Origin: Brevifilum sp029548365
GTDB lineage: Bacteria > Chloroflexota > Anaerolineae > Anaerolineales > Anaerolineaceae
NCBI GenBank assembly: GCA_035376985.1
Contig: DAOSSA010000033.1
Location: 1 to 7,973 of the forward strand
Reading direction: 5' to 3'
DNA length: 7,973 nt
The notes below the pieces were generated by a model, which saw only the letters and a program-made list of their open reading frames with translations, searched no databases and was not told the DNA's origin. A program made the position numbers and the translations under genes. How positions within the stretch are numbered: position 1 is the first letter of the stretch; every line of letters begins with the position of its first letter. Below are positions 1 through 6,993 of this stretch, one piece after another.

Positions 1-764
1 TTGGTCCCAACCAGGTTTCAGCCGTTTTGGGTTTAGGAGCCTTACTATTGGTGCTGCAAACGGTTACAGTTGACAAAAGAGACGGGCGTTTTTTGGCATT
101 GGGATTCGCTCTGGTTTTTCTTGTGCAAAGTTTCCTTACTTTTTCACGCGGAGGTTTGTACAATTTTGCAATTGCGTTAATTGGCTCAGTTTTACACCTT
201 TTAGCGAAACCCAACCGATTTGTCAGGAGTATTTTTACCATTTCACTGATTCTTCTGCTGATGATGGCGTTTATTCTTCCCCAATTGGAACAATTTACCG
301 GGGGGACGTTGAGTAAGAGGTTTTTAGATACTGACGTTGCATCGCGTGAATCGCTTTCTAAGGCTGATTTTCAAATATTTTCAGAAAATCCGGCTTTCGG
401 TGTCGGCCCCGGGATGGCAATGTATTTCAGAAGAGGAGCAGTATTCGCAGCGGCGCACACTGAATATACACGTATTTTGGCTGAACATGGAAGCGGTGGA
501 GTTTTAGCGCTGCTTATCCTGATGCTGTTGTTATTGCTAAGTTATTTCAAAGCTCCCGATGCCGTATCACGCGCATGGATGGTGGGATTGGCAGGTTGGT
601 CATTGGTTGAAATGGGACATGCTGCCATGCGCCTTGTGGCGATCTCTTTTTTATTAGGGTGGGCAACGATCAGCTGGGAGAAAACTGAGAATACCACAAT
701 GGTTGATCAAGCAGAGAAAGCATCCCTGCCTCTAAGCAAGGAAAAATATGGTTCAGGGTTTTAG
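1..764 (+). CDS. Wzy / O-antigen ligase family membrane protein, C-terminal part (partial, 5' end outside window)
   Basis: The frame is open from base 3 (GGT CCC AAC CAG...), so the gene starts upstream. The TTG at 27 is internal, because the residues before it (GPNQVSAV) match the run-up to a membrane helix typical of the Wzy_C domain. The fragment has 253 residues. Visible in order: a hydrophobic helix (about 8-22), helices about 30-46 and 52-68, the family-typical SRGG (48-51), a helix about 74-93, then an extracytoplasmic-looking loop with NPAFGVGPG (129-137) and an AHTEYTRILAEHG stretch (151-163) resembling the conserved H-containing loop of O-antigen ligases and polymerases. Helices about 165-181 and 192-225 follow, with a charged cytoplasmic tail. 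Family members polymerise or ligate lipid-linked glycans at the outer face of the cytoplasmic membrane. Whether this one is a polymerase (Wzy) or a ligase (WaaL-type) cannot be decided from sequence; the cluster context favours a polymerase. A GT4 gene follows closely, suggesting an operon. Confidence 0.85.
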   Translation, partial: GPNQVSAVLGLGALLLVLQTVTVDKRDGRFLALGFALVFLVQSFLTFSRGGLYNFAIALIGSVLHLLAKPNRFVRSIFTISLILLLMMAFILPQLEQFTGGTLSKRFLDTDVASRESLSKADFQIFSENPAFGVGPGMAMYFRRGAVFAAAHTEYTRILAEHGSGGVLALLILMLLLLLSYFKAPDAVSRAWMVGLAGWSLVEMGHAAMRLVAISFLLGWATISWEKTENTTMVDQAEKASLPLSKEKYGSGF

Positions 765-794
765 CTTTCCTTTTTGAAAAAGGTTTTTCATTTG

Positions 795-1841
795 ATGACC
801 AAAGGGTCTTTATTATTAATCGGTAATCACCTGCCCACAGACAAACTTAACAAAAACGTTTGGCATTACCTGGCAGAAAAATTACAATCCAGAGGGTGGA
901 AGGTTATCACAACTTCAGCCAAGGTTTGCCAGCCGTTGCGCTTATTGGATATGGTTTCCTCCATACTCCTCAAACAACGGCATTATTCACTGGCACAGAT
1001 CGATGTGTTCAGCGGCAAAGCCTTCATCTTTACTCAAGTATGCTCATTTTTTTTGGCTCATCTCCATAAGCCCATCGTCATGACCTTACACGGCGGTGGA
1101 TTGCCCAATTTCGCACGCAGGTATCCGAAACGGTTCAAGCGGACTTTGGCACGAGCTATAGTCGTTGTCTCCCCCTCGCCTTACCACCAAGTTGAACTCA
1201 AGCAATACCGGGCAGATATTCACCTGATCCCCAACCCGATAGAATTATCAACCCTTACCTTCAGGCACAGGTTTAAGCCAACAGCGAACCTACTCTGGAT
1301 ACGATCATTTCATGAAATTTATAACCCGAGTATGACGCCGCGAGTCCTTCACCGATTGGCCTCTGAATTTCCAGACATCCAATTAACGATGATTGGCCCG
1401 GATAAAGGTGACGGCAGTTTACAGCGAATGCTAACCCTGGCAGAGGAACTGGAGGTGCGCAACCGCATTCATATTATTGGCGGGCTGCCCCATACCGAAG
1501 TCCCAGATTGGTTGAGCAAGGCGGACATTTTTATCAATACCACCAACTTTGATACTGCGCCACGCAGTGTGATTGAAGCGATGGCCAGCGGGTTGTGCAT
1601 CGTCTCCACAGATGTCGGGGGCATCCCCTGCCTGGTTGATCATGAACAGGAGGGCTTATTGGTTCCGCCAGATAATGCTCCTGCGATGGCAGCAGCAATA
1701 AAACGTTTGCTGATCGAGCCAAACTTGGGATGCAAATTATCAAAAAACGCTCGAAAAAAAGCTGAAAACTATGATTGGTCTGTGGTTCTGTTGCAATGGG
1801 AGAAGTTGTTCAAAGAATTAACCAAGAATAGTTATGGGTAA
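795..1841 (+). CDS. GT4-family glycosyltransferase (GT-B fold)
   Basis: A 348-residue retaining-type glycosyltransferase, probably adding a sugar from an NDP-sugar to a lipid-linked acceptor at the inner face of the membrane. The N-terminal acceptor domain begins with a beta strand and glycine turn (SLLLIGNHLP, 5-14) and includes VMTLHGGG (95-102) and IPNPIEL (145-151). The C-terminal donor domain carries LTMIGPDKGDG (197-207), VRNRIHIIGGLP (221-232) and the signature FDTAPRSVIEAMASG (252-266) followed by VSTDVGGIP. The usual E-x7-E donor motif appears here as D253-x7-E261. I chose ATG 795, with AAAAAGG ending 11 nt upstream. An in-frame TTG at 774 would add MKKVFHL, only 9 nt after the previous stop, and cannot be excluded. 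The stop overlaps the next start by 8 nt, indicating translational coupling. Donor and acceptor sugars are not predictable. Confidence 0.92.
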   Translation: MTKGSLLLIGNHLPTDKLNKNVWHYLAEKLQSRGWKVITTSAKVCQPLRLLDMVSSILLKQRHYSLAQIDVFSGKAFIFTQVCSFFLAHLHKPIVMTLHGGGLPNFARRYPKRFKRTLARAIVVVSPSPYHQVELKQYRADIHLIPNPIELSTLTFRHRFKPTANLLWIRSFHEIYNPSMTPRVLHRLASEFPDIQLTMIGPDKGDGSLQRMLTLAEELEVRNRIHIIGGLPHTEVPDWLSKADIFINTTNFDTAPRSVIEAMASGLCIVSTDVGGIPCLVDHEQEGLLVPPDNAPAMAAAIKRLLIEPNLGCKLSKNARKKAENYDWSVVLLQWEKLFKELTKNSYG

Positions 1842-3207
1842 ACTCGATTTTATTTATAAATATTCGCCGGTTTGGTTGCAAAATCTGCTGGTGTCAACTT
1901 ACGGCATCTACTGGAAATGGTTGCGTTTTTCTGGCAGTTACCGTTCACACCTGCAAACCTATCATCGTCGAGATCGGTTCAGCCCAGAACAATGGCAAAA
2001 ACTTTCACAGGCGAAACTGAAAGAGCTGTTGTTTATCGCCTATCATCATGTCCCACATTACCAGGAAAGTTGGTCCCAAAACGCTTATTCAGCAGCCATG
2101 AATGGTGAGATTGAAGCCCTACCGTTACTCGAGAAAGATCCCCTTCGTGAAAACCCTCACAGATTTTGTCGTCAAGATCAGAAACCCATCCCAAAGCTTA
2201 TTTTTCACACCAGTGGGACGACTGGCACGCCGATCCAATCCATCTGGACGGTCTCTGAAATACGCAATTCGTTGGCCCTGCGTGAAGCTCGCTCAGTGAA
2301 TTGGGCTGGTGTATCTTTTTCACAACCTCGCGCCACATTCTCTGGCAGGCTGGTTGAGCCAGATCCTGAACGAAACACGCATGTTTACCGCTACAATGCA
2401 ATCGAAAAACAAGTATATTTTTCGGCATTTCACCTCAAACCACAGACAGCTCACCGGTATGTCGAAGCATTAATTAAGCATAAAACCATCTGGATGACGG
2501 GTTATGCGGTGTCTTTCTACTTGTTAGCAAAATTTATTTTGGAACAAAATATCCCTGTTCCACATCTGCAAGCAGTTATTACCACCAGTGAAAAACTAAC
2601 CTCAAATATGCGAAAGGTCATGGAATCAGCTTTTCGCTGCAAGGTATATGAGGAGTACAGCACCGTCGAAAATGCATTGTTTGCCAGTGAGTGCGAACAT
2701 GGTCGCCTTCATATTAGCCCCGATGCAGGCTTTATTGAATTAATCAAACCGGATGGGACGCCCTGCGAACCCGGAGAAATTGGAGAAGTTGTGACCACTT
2801 GTTTGACTCGCGCCTATCAACCATTGATCCGGTTCAGGTTAGGCGATCTGGCGGCTTGGAGTTCCGAACCCTGTCCCTGTGGGCGTCATATGCCTGTAAT
2901 CAAAGAAGTTGTTGGAAGAATTGAAGATGTTGTCATTGGTCCGGACGGTCGACAATTGGTTCGTTTTCACGGCATTTTTGTTAATCAACCTCATATCATC
3001 GAAGGTCAGATCATTCAGGAAACATTACGTTCATTCACAGTTAATGTTGTGACAACAGACCGCTTTGGGGAGATGGACATCATTGAAATCAAAAAAAGGA
3101 TGCATCAAAGGCTTGGTGAGGCTGTGCATATACAGGTTGTCCAGGTTGATAATATCCCTCGCACTACGTCTGGCAAATTCCAAGCTGTGATTTCAAAGGT
3201 TAAGTGA
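1834..3207 (+). CDS. PaaK/CapK-like adenylate-forming protein (phenylacetate-CoA ligase homologue)
   Basis: A 457-residue member of the phenylacetate-CoA ligase-like branch of the AMP-binding superfamily, the size usual for the CapK type found in capsule clusters. The phosphate-binding loop is TSGTTGTP (126-133). VYEEYSTVEN (271-280) matches the adenine-binding segment with its aromatic residue and Glu. IRFRLGD (332-338) is the ATP ribose-binding Asp motif, followed by CPCGR (347-351) and GRIEDVV (361-367), the hinge motif. A C-terminal Lys (K448 in RTTSGKFQ) sits where the adenylation lysine is expected. By family knowledge such enzymes activate a carboxylic acid as acyl-AMP and usually transfer it to CoA. 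In polysaccharide clusters the substrate is generally unknown. It may activate an acyl group for decorating the glycan; this is inference. ATG 1834 lies inside the end of the GT4 gene (8-nt overlap) and the next gene begins 3 nt after its stop, so it is embedded in the operon. Confidence 0.88.
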   Translation: MGKLDFIYKYSPVWLQNLLVSTYGIYWKWLRFSGSYRSHLQTYHRRDRFSPEQWQKLSQAKLKELLFIAYHHVPHYQESWSQNAYSAAMNGEIEALPLLEKDPLRENPHRFCRQDQKPIPKLIFHTSGTTGTPIQSIWTVSEIRNSLALREARSVNWAGVSFSQPRATFSGRLVEPDPERNTHVYRYNAIEKQVYFSAFHLKPQTAHRYVEALIKHKTIWMTGYAVSFYLLAKFILEQNIPVPHLQAVITTSEKLTSNMRKVMESAFRCKVYEEYSTVENALFASECEHGRLHISPDAGFIELIKPDGTPCEPGEIGEVVTTCLTRAYQPLIRFRLGDLAAWSSEPCPCGRHMPVIKEVVGRIEDVVIGPDGRQLVRFHGIFVNQPHIIEGQIIQETLRSFTVNVVTTDRFGEMDIIEIKKRMHQRLGEAVHIQVVQVDNIPRTTSGKFQAVISKVK

Positions 3208-3210
3208 GCA

Positions 3211-4236
3211 TTGACCGACCCCCTCGTCTCAATTTTAATTCCCATCCGTAACGAAGCAGCTTTCATCAAACGCTGCCTGGTTGCTGTTCTGAGTCAGGAC
3301 TACCCGGCTAAACATATAGAAATCCTAATCGCTGACGGAATGTCTGACGACGGCACCCGAGATAAGCTGAAAACCCACCAAATCAATGGTTCACGGGTGA
3401 AGGTGTTCGACAATATGGGAAAGTTCGTCGCCAGTGGCTTAAACATGCTGACACGCCAAGCCAAAGGCGACATTCTCATCCGCGTTGACGGGCACTGTAT
3501 CATTGCACCAGATTACGTTCGAAATTGCGTCAGGCATCTCCAAGAGGACGCGGTTGATGGCGTTGGCGGTCCAATGCATTCCATCGGTGAGAACTATGTT
3601 TCTCAAACCATTGCCCTGGCGATGAGCTCAAAGTTTGGTGTGGGCGGTTCTGACTTCCGCACCGAAACCGGGCAAACAAAGCTTGTCGACACCGTCCCAT
3701 TCCCGGCTTATACCCGCGCTATCATCGAAAAAGTTGGTCCCTACGATGAAGAATTGGTGCGCAACCAGGATGATGAATACAATTACCGCATCCGCAAAGC
3801 TGGCGGAAAGCTCCTCCTGGCAGCAGATGTACAATCGACTTACTACAGCCGTGGATCACTGAAAAAGCTGTGGCAACAATACTTCCAATACGGCTTTTAC
3901 AAAGTTCGCGTCCTGCAAAAACACCCCGCCCAGATGCGCCCTCGCCAGTTTGTCCCTTTTGCCTTTGTTCTAACAATAATTTTAGGTATATTCCTCAGCA
4001 TCCTTGCCCCTTGGGGTTGGATCCCCCTGGCATCCCCGATTGGCGTTTACCTTTTATCAAACCTGGCGGCTTCGATCATTACCGCTAAAAATAAAGGCTG
4101 GCGCTACCTTCCTGTGCTGCCTTTCACTTTCGCCACCCTGCACCTCAGCTATGGACTTGGTTTTTTTGCTGGTCTGTTCAAATTCTGGAACCGATGGAAA
4201 GAGAATAGCGGAGGTCTGATTGATGACACACATTGA
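3211..4236 (+). CDS. GT2-family glycosyltransferase, succinoglycan ExoA-like, with C-terminal membrane segments
   Basis: A 341-residue GT-A enzyme. The N-terminus VSILIPIRNEAAFI (6-19) starts the Rossmann-like nucleotide-binding fold. ADGMSDDGT (41-49) is the first acidic motif, and ILIRVDGHC (88-96) is the ExoA-type form of the DxD region. GPYDEELVRNQDDEYNYR (176-193) supplies the acidic residues near the expected catalytic base, and a QYFQYG motif lies at 223-228. Two or three hydrophobic spans follow (about 248-267, 271-291 and 299-324), so the catalytic domain should sit on the cytoplasmic face of the membrane. ExoA-like enzymes add a glucose in a beta linkage during succinoglycan assembly, but the sugar here is not predictable. 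The start is TTG 3211, 3 nt after the previous stop, with AAAGG at 3195-3199. The GTG at 3204 is in another frame. A long non-coding gap and a promoter follow, so this is probably the last gene of the first transcription unit. Confidence 0.9.
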   Translation: MTDPLVSILIPIRNEAAFIKRCLVAVLSQDYPAKHIEILIADGMSDDGTRDKLKTHQINGSRVKVFDNMGKFVASGLNMLTRQAKGDILIRVDGHCIIAPDYVRNCVRHLQEDAVDGVGGPMHSIGENYVSQTIALAMSSKFGVGGSDFRTETGQTKLVDTVPFPAYTRAIIEKVGPYDEELVRNQDDEYNYRIRKAGGKLLLAADVQSTYYSRGSLKKLWQQYFQYGFYKVRVLQKHPAQMRPRQFVPFAFVLTIILGIFLSILAPWGWIPLASPIGVYLLSNLAASIITAKNKGWRYLPVLPFTFATLHLSYGLGFFAGLFKFWNRWKENSGGLIDDTH

Positions 4237-4243
4237 AAGACCA

Positions 4244-4255
4244 AAGGCTGGCCTT
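4244..4255 (+). other. Weak hairpin after the GT2 gene (not a clear terminator)
   Basis: AAGGC-TG-GCCTT forms a 5-bp stem with a 2-nt loop just after the GT2 stop. No T-run follows, so I do not call it a Rho-independent terminator. The rest of the 4237-4385 stretch shows no ORF and no strong structure. If transcription of the first unit ends here, it is likely to be Rho-dependent or to read through into the second unit. Confidence 0.25.
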
Positions 4256-4385
4256 GAACCACATCCTTGGGGACGCAGCTAAAATCATGGGTCTGAACAG
4301 AAGGTACTGACAATTCGCCATTGCTAACTGACTGGAGTCCGACTTCCTCTCTTTATTTAAACTCCTGATACTTTTCCTTAATACT

Positions 4386-4415
4386 TTGCGCTATCAGCAT
4401 ATTCTATGTTATAAT
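4386..4415 (+). promoter_or_regulatory. Sigma70-type extended -10 promoter for the sugar transferase gene
   Basis: A perfect -10 hexamer TATAAT (4410-4415) is preceded by the extended -10 dinucleotide TG (4407-4408). A weak -35, TTGCGC (4386-4391), lies 18 nt upstream and matches the consensus at three of six positions, as often seen when an extended -10 compensates. Transcription would start near 4422, giving a leader of about 50 nt that is AT-rich and has no obvious riboswitch. The surroundings are AT-rich compared with the flanking genes. Confidence 0.7.
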
Positions 4416-4458
4416 AGTTTCATCAAATATTAATTTATTATGTCATATGAAGCCTTCC

Positions 4459-4463
4459 AGGGG
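4459..4463 (+). promoter_or_regulatory. Ribosome binding site deciding the ATG 4472 start
   Basis: AGGGG lies 8 nt before ATG 4472. It matters because the protein has a roughly 33-residue charged N-terminal extension absent from typical sugar transferases, and there is no credible ATG, GTG or TTG start close to where the catalytic domain begins. The site supports the extension, and the palindrome within it, being translated. Confidence 0.65.
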
Positions 4464-4471
4464 CGAAATCA

Positions 4472-6004
4472 ATGAAGCAAACAGCTGACAACAAAAAAAG
4501 GCCACCAAAAACCCAAACAGCGAAACCCGGTCAGGCTGCGCGGGGTACCCGGCGCAGCCTGACCGCCTTTGTCAAGCGAAGTTTTGACTTTTTTATTTCA
4601 GCTTTCGGCTTGCTGTTCCTTTCACCCTTTTTTTTCCTGATCGCCCTCTCCATTAAACTGGATTCATCCGGCCCAATATTCTACAAAGCCACACGGGTCG
4701 GAAAAAACGGGAAGCCATTCCAGATGTTAAAGTTCCGCTCGATGTACGAGCAACCCAGGATCTATGCGTGCTCTCCGCTCACAATCAACAACGACGAACG
4801 CGTCACACCAATCGGTAAATGGCTGCGAGCCACAAAGGTCAACGAACTTCCGCAACTTTGGAATGTCCTGATCGGCGAAATGAGCCTGGTCGGTCCCCGC
4901 CCTGAAGATCCTCAATTTGTCGAAAAATGGTCTCCAGAAGAACGGAAAATAATCCTCTCGGTAAAACCAGGTATCACCAGTCCGGCCTCAATCGTCTATC
5001 GCGATGAAGAAAAGCTTCTACTCGGTGATGGTTTTATGGATGCGTACCTGAAAGATATCCTGCCCGACAAATTACGACTCGACCAGCTCTATGTTGACAA
5101 TCACTCCTTTATCAATGACCTGGACGTGTTGTTTATGACGCTGATTGTCTTCCTTCCCAAACTTCGCAGCCTGCAAGTCAAAGAACGCTGGTTCTTTTCT
5201 GGAGTGTTCTATACCATTACCCATCGGGTGCTAAGCTGGTTCATTGTGGATTTGTTTGTGAACCTGTTCATGATTGGATTATCCGGCCTGGTCTGGCGCT
5301 TAAGCTCAGTGATCAATTTGGGCATCCCGACCTTTTTACTGGGTGCATTCTTGGTCTCCGCACTCCTTACGATCATCAACAGCTTACTGGGATTGCATCG
5401 CATCGATTGGTCACGAGCCAGCCCCACTTATACGCTTGATTTTGCCATCTCTGTTGGCATCACCCTCTTCATTGTCTGGTTGATCAACCGTTACTGGCTG
5501 ACCGAACCGCATATTCCCTTCGCCTTGATGTGGCTGATGAGCGTGATGGTATTCATCGGCCTGGTGGCTGCTCGCTATCGAGAACGCCTCCTCACCGGGT
5601 TGGCCAATCGCTGGATCTTGTTGCGCGGTCATCGATCCTCCTTCGGAGAGCGCATGCTGGTAGTCGGCGCCGGTGAACTGGGAGAATTGACCATCTGGAT
5701 GCTCCAGCGCAGTACCTTTCGCGACCTGTTCGCGGTGATCGGCATCGTTGATGATGACCTACAGAAACGCAATATTGAGTTCATGAGCCACAGGGTTCTG
5801 GGAACCACTGATGACATCCCAGAGCTGGTTGCCCGCTATCAGATCGGGTTGATCCTGTTTGCCATAGCAAATTGCCCACCCGATCGCACCCAAAAGATAC
5901 TCTCTATCTGTCAATCAACCGAAGCTAACACTATCGTTATCCCCGATGTGATCGCTGTACTGAGACAATCATTATCCATAACTGAAGAACCCCAAAGCAC
6001 ATGA
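4472..6004 (+). CDS. Polyprenyl-phosphate sugar-1-phosphate transferase with permuted domain order (PGT - 4 TM - Rossmann)
   Basis: 510 residues. Residues 1-33 form a Lys/Arg/Pro-rich extension. Residues 34-62 are the re-entrant membrane helix of monotopic phosphoglycosyl transferases, with its Ser-Pro break (S51-P52). The catalytic domain runs to about 235: KFRSM (87-91), NELPQLWNVL (124-133), MSLVGPRPEDP (137-147), KPGITSPASIVYRDEE (165-180). Then come four hydrophobic spans (about 253-275, 285-305, 322-340, 347-366) and a Rossmann-like domain with VVGAGELG (397-404), VIGIVDDD (422-429), VLGTTDDI (442-449) and IVIPD (488-492), resembling CoA_binding_3. In WbaP/WcaJ-type enzymes the membrane and Rossmann parts precede the catalytic domain; here the order is swapped. 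The family moves a sugar phosphate from an NDP-sugar to undecaprenyl phosphate, the first step of repeat-unit synthesis. The expected Asp-Glu catalytic pair reads Asn124-Glu125, so activity is uncertain. The stop overlaps the next ATG (ATGA). Confidence 0.88.
   Translation: MKQTADNKKRPPKTQTAKPGQAARGTRRSLTAFVKRSFDFFISAFGLLFLSPFFFLIALSIKLDSSGPIFYKATRVGKNGKPFQMLKFRSMYEQPRIYACSPLTINNDERVTPIGKWLRATKVNELPQLWNVLIGEMSLVGPRPEDPQFVEKWSPEERKIILSVKPGITSPASIVYRDEEKLLLGDGFMDAYLKDILPDKLRLDQLYVDNHSFINDLDVLFMTLIVFLPKLRSLQVKERWFFSGVFYTITHRVLSWFIVDLFVNLFMIGLSGLVWRLSSVINLGIPTFLLGAFLVSALLTIINSLLGLHRIDWSRASPTYTLDFAISVGITLFIVWLINRYWLTEPHIPFALMWLMSVMVFIGLVAARYRERLLTGLANRWILLRGHRSSFGERMLVVGAGELGELTIWMLQRSTFRDLFAVIGIVDDDLQKRNIEFMSHRVLGTTDDIPELVARYQIGLILFAIANCPPDRTQKILSICQSTEANTIVIPDVIAVLRQSLSITEEPQST
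4528..4565. repeat. 38-bp near-perfect palindrome inside the 5' coding region
   Basis: The left arm CGGTCAGGCTGCGC (4528-4541) and right arm GCGCAGCCTGACCG (4552-4565) are exact reverse complements over 14 bp. The centre is a G/G mismatch (4542/4551) around GGGTACCC (4543-4550), itself palindromic. It encodes about residues 19-32 (GQAARGTRRSLT region) of the N-terminal extension of the sugar transferase, just before the catalytic domain. In RNA it would form a very stable GC-rich hairpin starting about 57 nt after the start codon. No T-run follows (next bases CCTTTGTC), so it is not a standard terminator. It could be an inserted palindromic element, a pause or attenuation structure, or a protein-binding site. 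Confidence 0.9.
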
Positions 6005-6993
6005 ACACATCTCTCAACACAAAATCAGTCTTAATCACCGGCGCCGGAGGTTTTATTGGTAGCGCATTGGTTCAATCGCTGGTTAAATCGGGTGCCCGGG
6101 TACGGGCATTTGTCCGCTACACGTCCCGCGGCGATAACGGCTTGCTGCGATTATTACCAGCCGAAGTCCGCCAGCACGTCGAGATCATAGCAGGTGACCT
6201 GTGCGACCCCGATGCAATCATCAAAGCGGTCAAAAGCGTGGAGATCGTCTTTCACCTGGGCGCATTGATCTCGATCCCTTACTCCTATCTCCACCCGGTT
6301 GAAGTGGTCGAAAGCAACGTGCTTGGCACGCTCAACGTACTGCAAGCTTGCCGTGCCTATGGCTGCCGCCTGGTGCACACCTCCACTAGCGAGGTCTATG
6401 GCACTGCGCTGCGTGTTCCTATTGACGAGGATCATCCCCTGCAGGGACAATCGCCCTATTCTGCCAGCAAAATTGGAGCAGACAAACTCGTCGAGAGTTA
6501 TTACCGCGCCTTTGACGTGGACGCCGTCACCCTGCGACCCTTTAACACCTACGGACCCGGTCAATCCGCACGGGCAGTGATCCCGACCATCATCACCCAG
6601 GCCCTCACCCAGGATGTGATCCGCCTGGGGAACCTGGACGCTAAACGTGATTTCACCTATCTCAGTGACACAGTGGACGGTTTTATCAAAGCGGCCCAAA
6701 CACCCGGCCTTGCTGGTGAGACTATCAACCTCGGTTATGGCGCCGAAGTCAGCATCGGTGAATTGACCCATCGGGTCATTGAGCTGGTCGGTCGTCCGGT
6801 ACGCATCGAGGTCGAGCCCGAACGCCTGCGTCCTGAAAAATCAGAGGTCATGCGATTGCTCTCCGACAACCGCAAAGCCCACCGGTTACTCGGTTGGCAG
6901 CCCAATGTCGATATCCGCACTGGTTTAGATCTCACAATAGACTGGATCAGGAAGCATATCGAATTGTTTCAACCAGGACGGTATGCATTATGA
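6001..6993 (+). CDS. legB: LegB-like NAD-dependent NDP-sugar 4,6-dehydratase (extended SDR)
   Basis: A 330-residue extended short-chain dehydrogenase/reductase, full length for the family. The NAD-binding GAGGFIG is at 14-20, GDLCDP at 65-70, and the LegB-like segment HLGALISIPYSYLHP at 85-99. The active site reads TSTSEVYGTA (127-136) and SPYSASK (151-157), giving Y153-x3-K157. E131 corresponds to the catalytic acid/base Glu of RmlB-type dehydratases, while the RmlB Asp position is Ser130, as I recall for LegB sequences. QSARAVIPTIITQAL (188-202) and RLRPEKSEVMRLLSDN (275-290) are further LegB-like stretches. LegB enzymes convert a nucleotide-linked GlcNAc to its 4-keto-6-deoxy form on the way to legionaminic acid or related amino sugars; no aminotransferase or nonulosonate synthase is visible here, so the end product is unknown. 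The start ATG overlaps the sugar transferase stop (ATGA), implying coupled translation. GC content by eye is higher than in the leftmost genes. The gene symbol marks family resemblance, not a proven pathway. Confidence 0.88.
   Translation: MNTSLNTKSVLITGAGGFIGSALVQSLVKSGARVRAFVRYTSRGDNGLLRLLPAEVRQHVEIIAGDLCDPDAIIKAVKSVEIVFHLGALISIPYSYLHPVEVVESNVLGTLNVLQACRAYGCRLVHTSTSEVYGTALRVPIDEDHPLQGQSPYSASKIGADKLVESYYRAFDVDAVTLRPFNTYGPGQSARAVIPTIITQALTQDVIRLGNLDAKRDFTYLSDTVDGFIKAAQTPGLAGETINLGYGAEVSIGELTHRVIELVGRPVRIEVEPERLRPEKSEVMRLLSDNRKAHRLLGWQPNVDIRTGLDLTIDWIRKHIELFQPGRYAL

Noticed and set aside
27..29. TTG 27 as start of the Wzy-like gene
   Set aside because: The frame continues to the left edge with family-like residues and the protein lacks the N-terminal membrane helices of the family, so the gene begins upstream.
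774..794. TTG 774 as start of the GT4 gene
   Set aside because: Possible, but it adds only MKKVFHL before a normal-looking N-terminus, and ATG 795 has an upstream AAAAAGG. I prefer 795, with low certainty.
4244..4255. Rho-independent terminator after the GT2 gene
   Set aside because: The stem is only 5 bp, the loop is 2 nt and there is no T-run.
4528..4569. Palindrome as an intrinsic terminator/attenuator
   Set aside because: The stem is strong but is followed by CCTTTGTC, not a T-run; it is reported as a palindrome of unknown role instead.
6154..6771. 205-codon open frame on the minus strand
   Set aside because: Lies entirely within the dehydratase gene, shows no recognisable domain, and its openness is explained by the codon composition of the real gene on the other strand.
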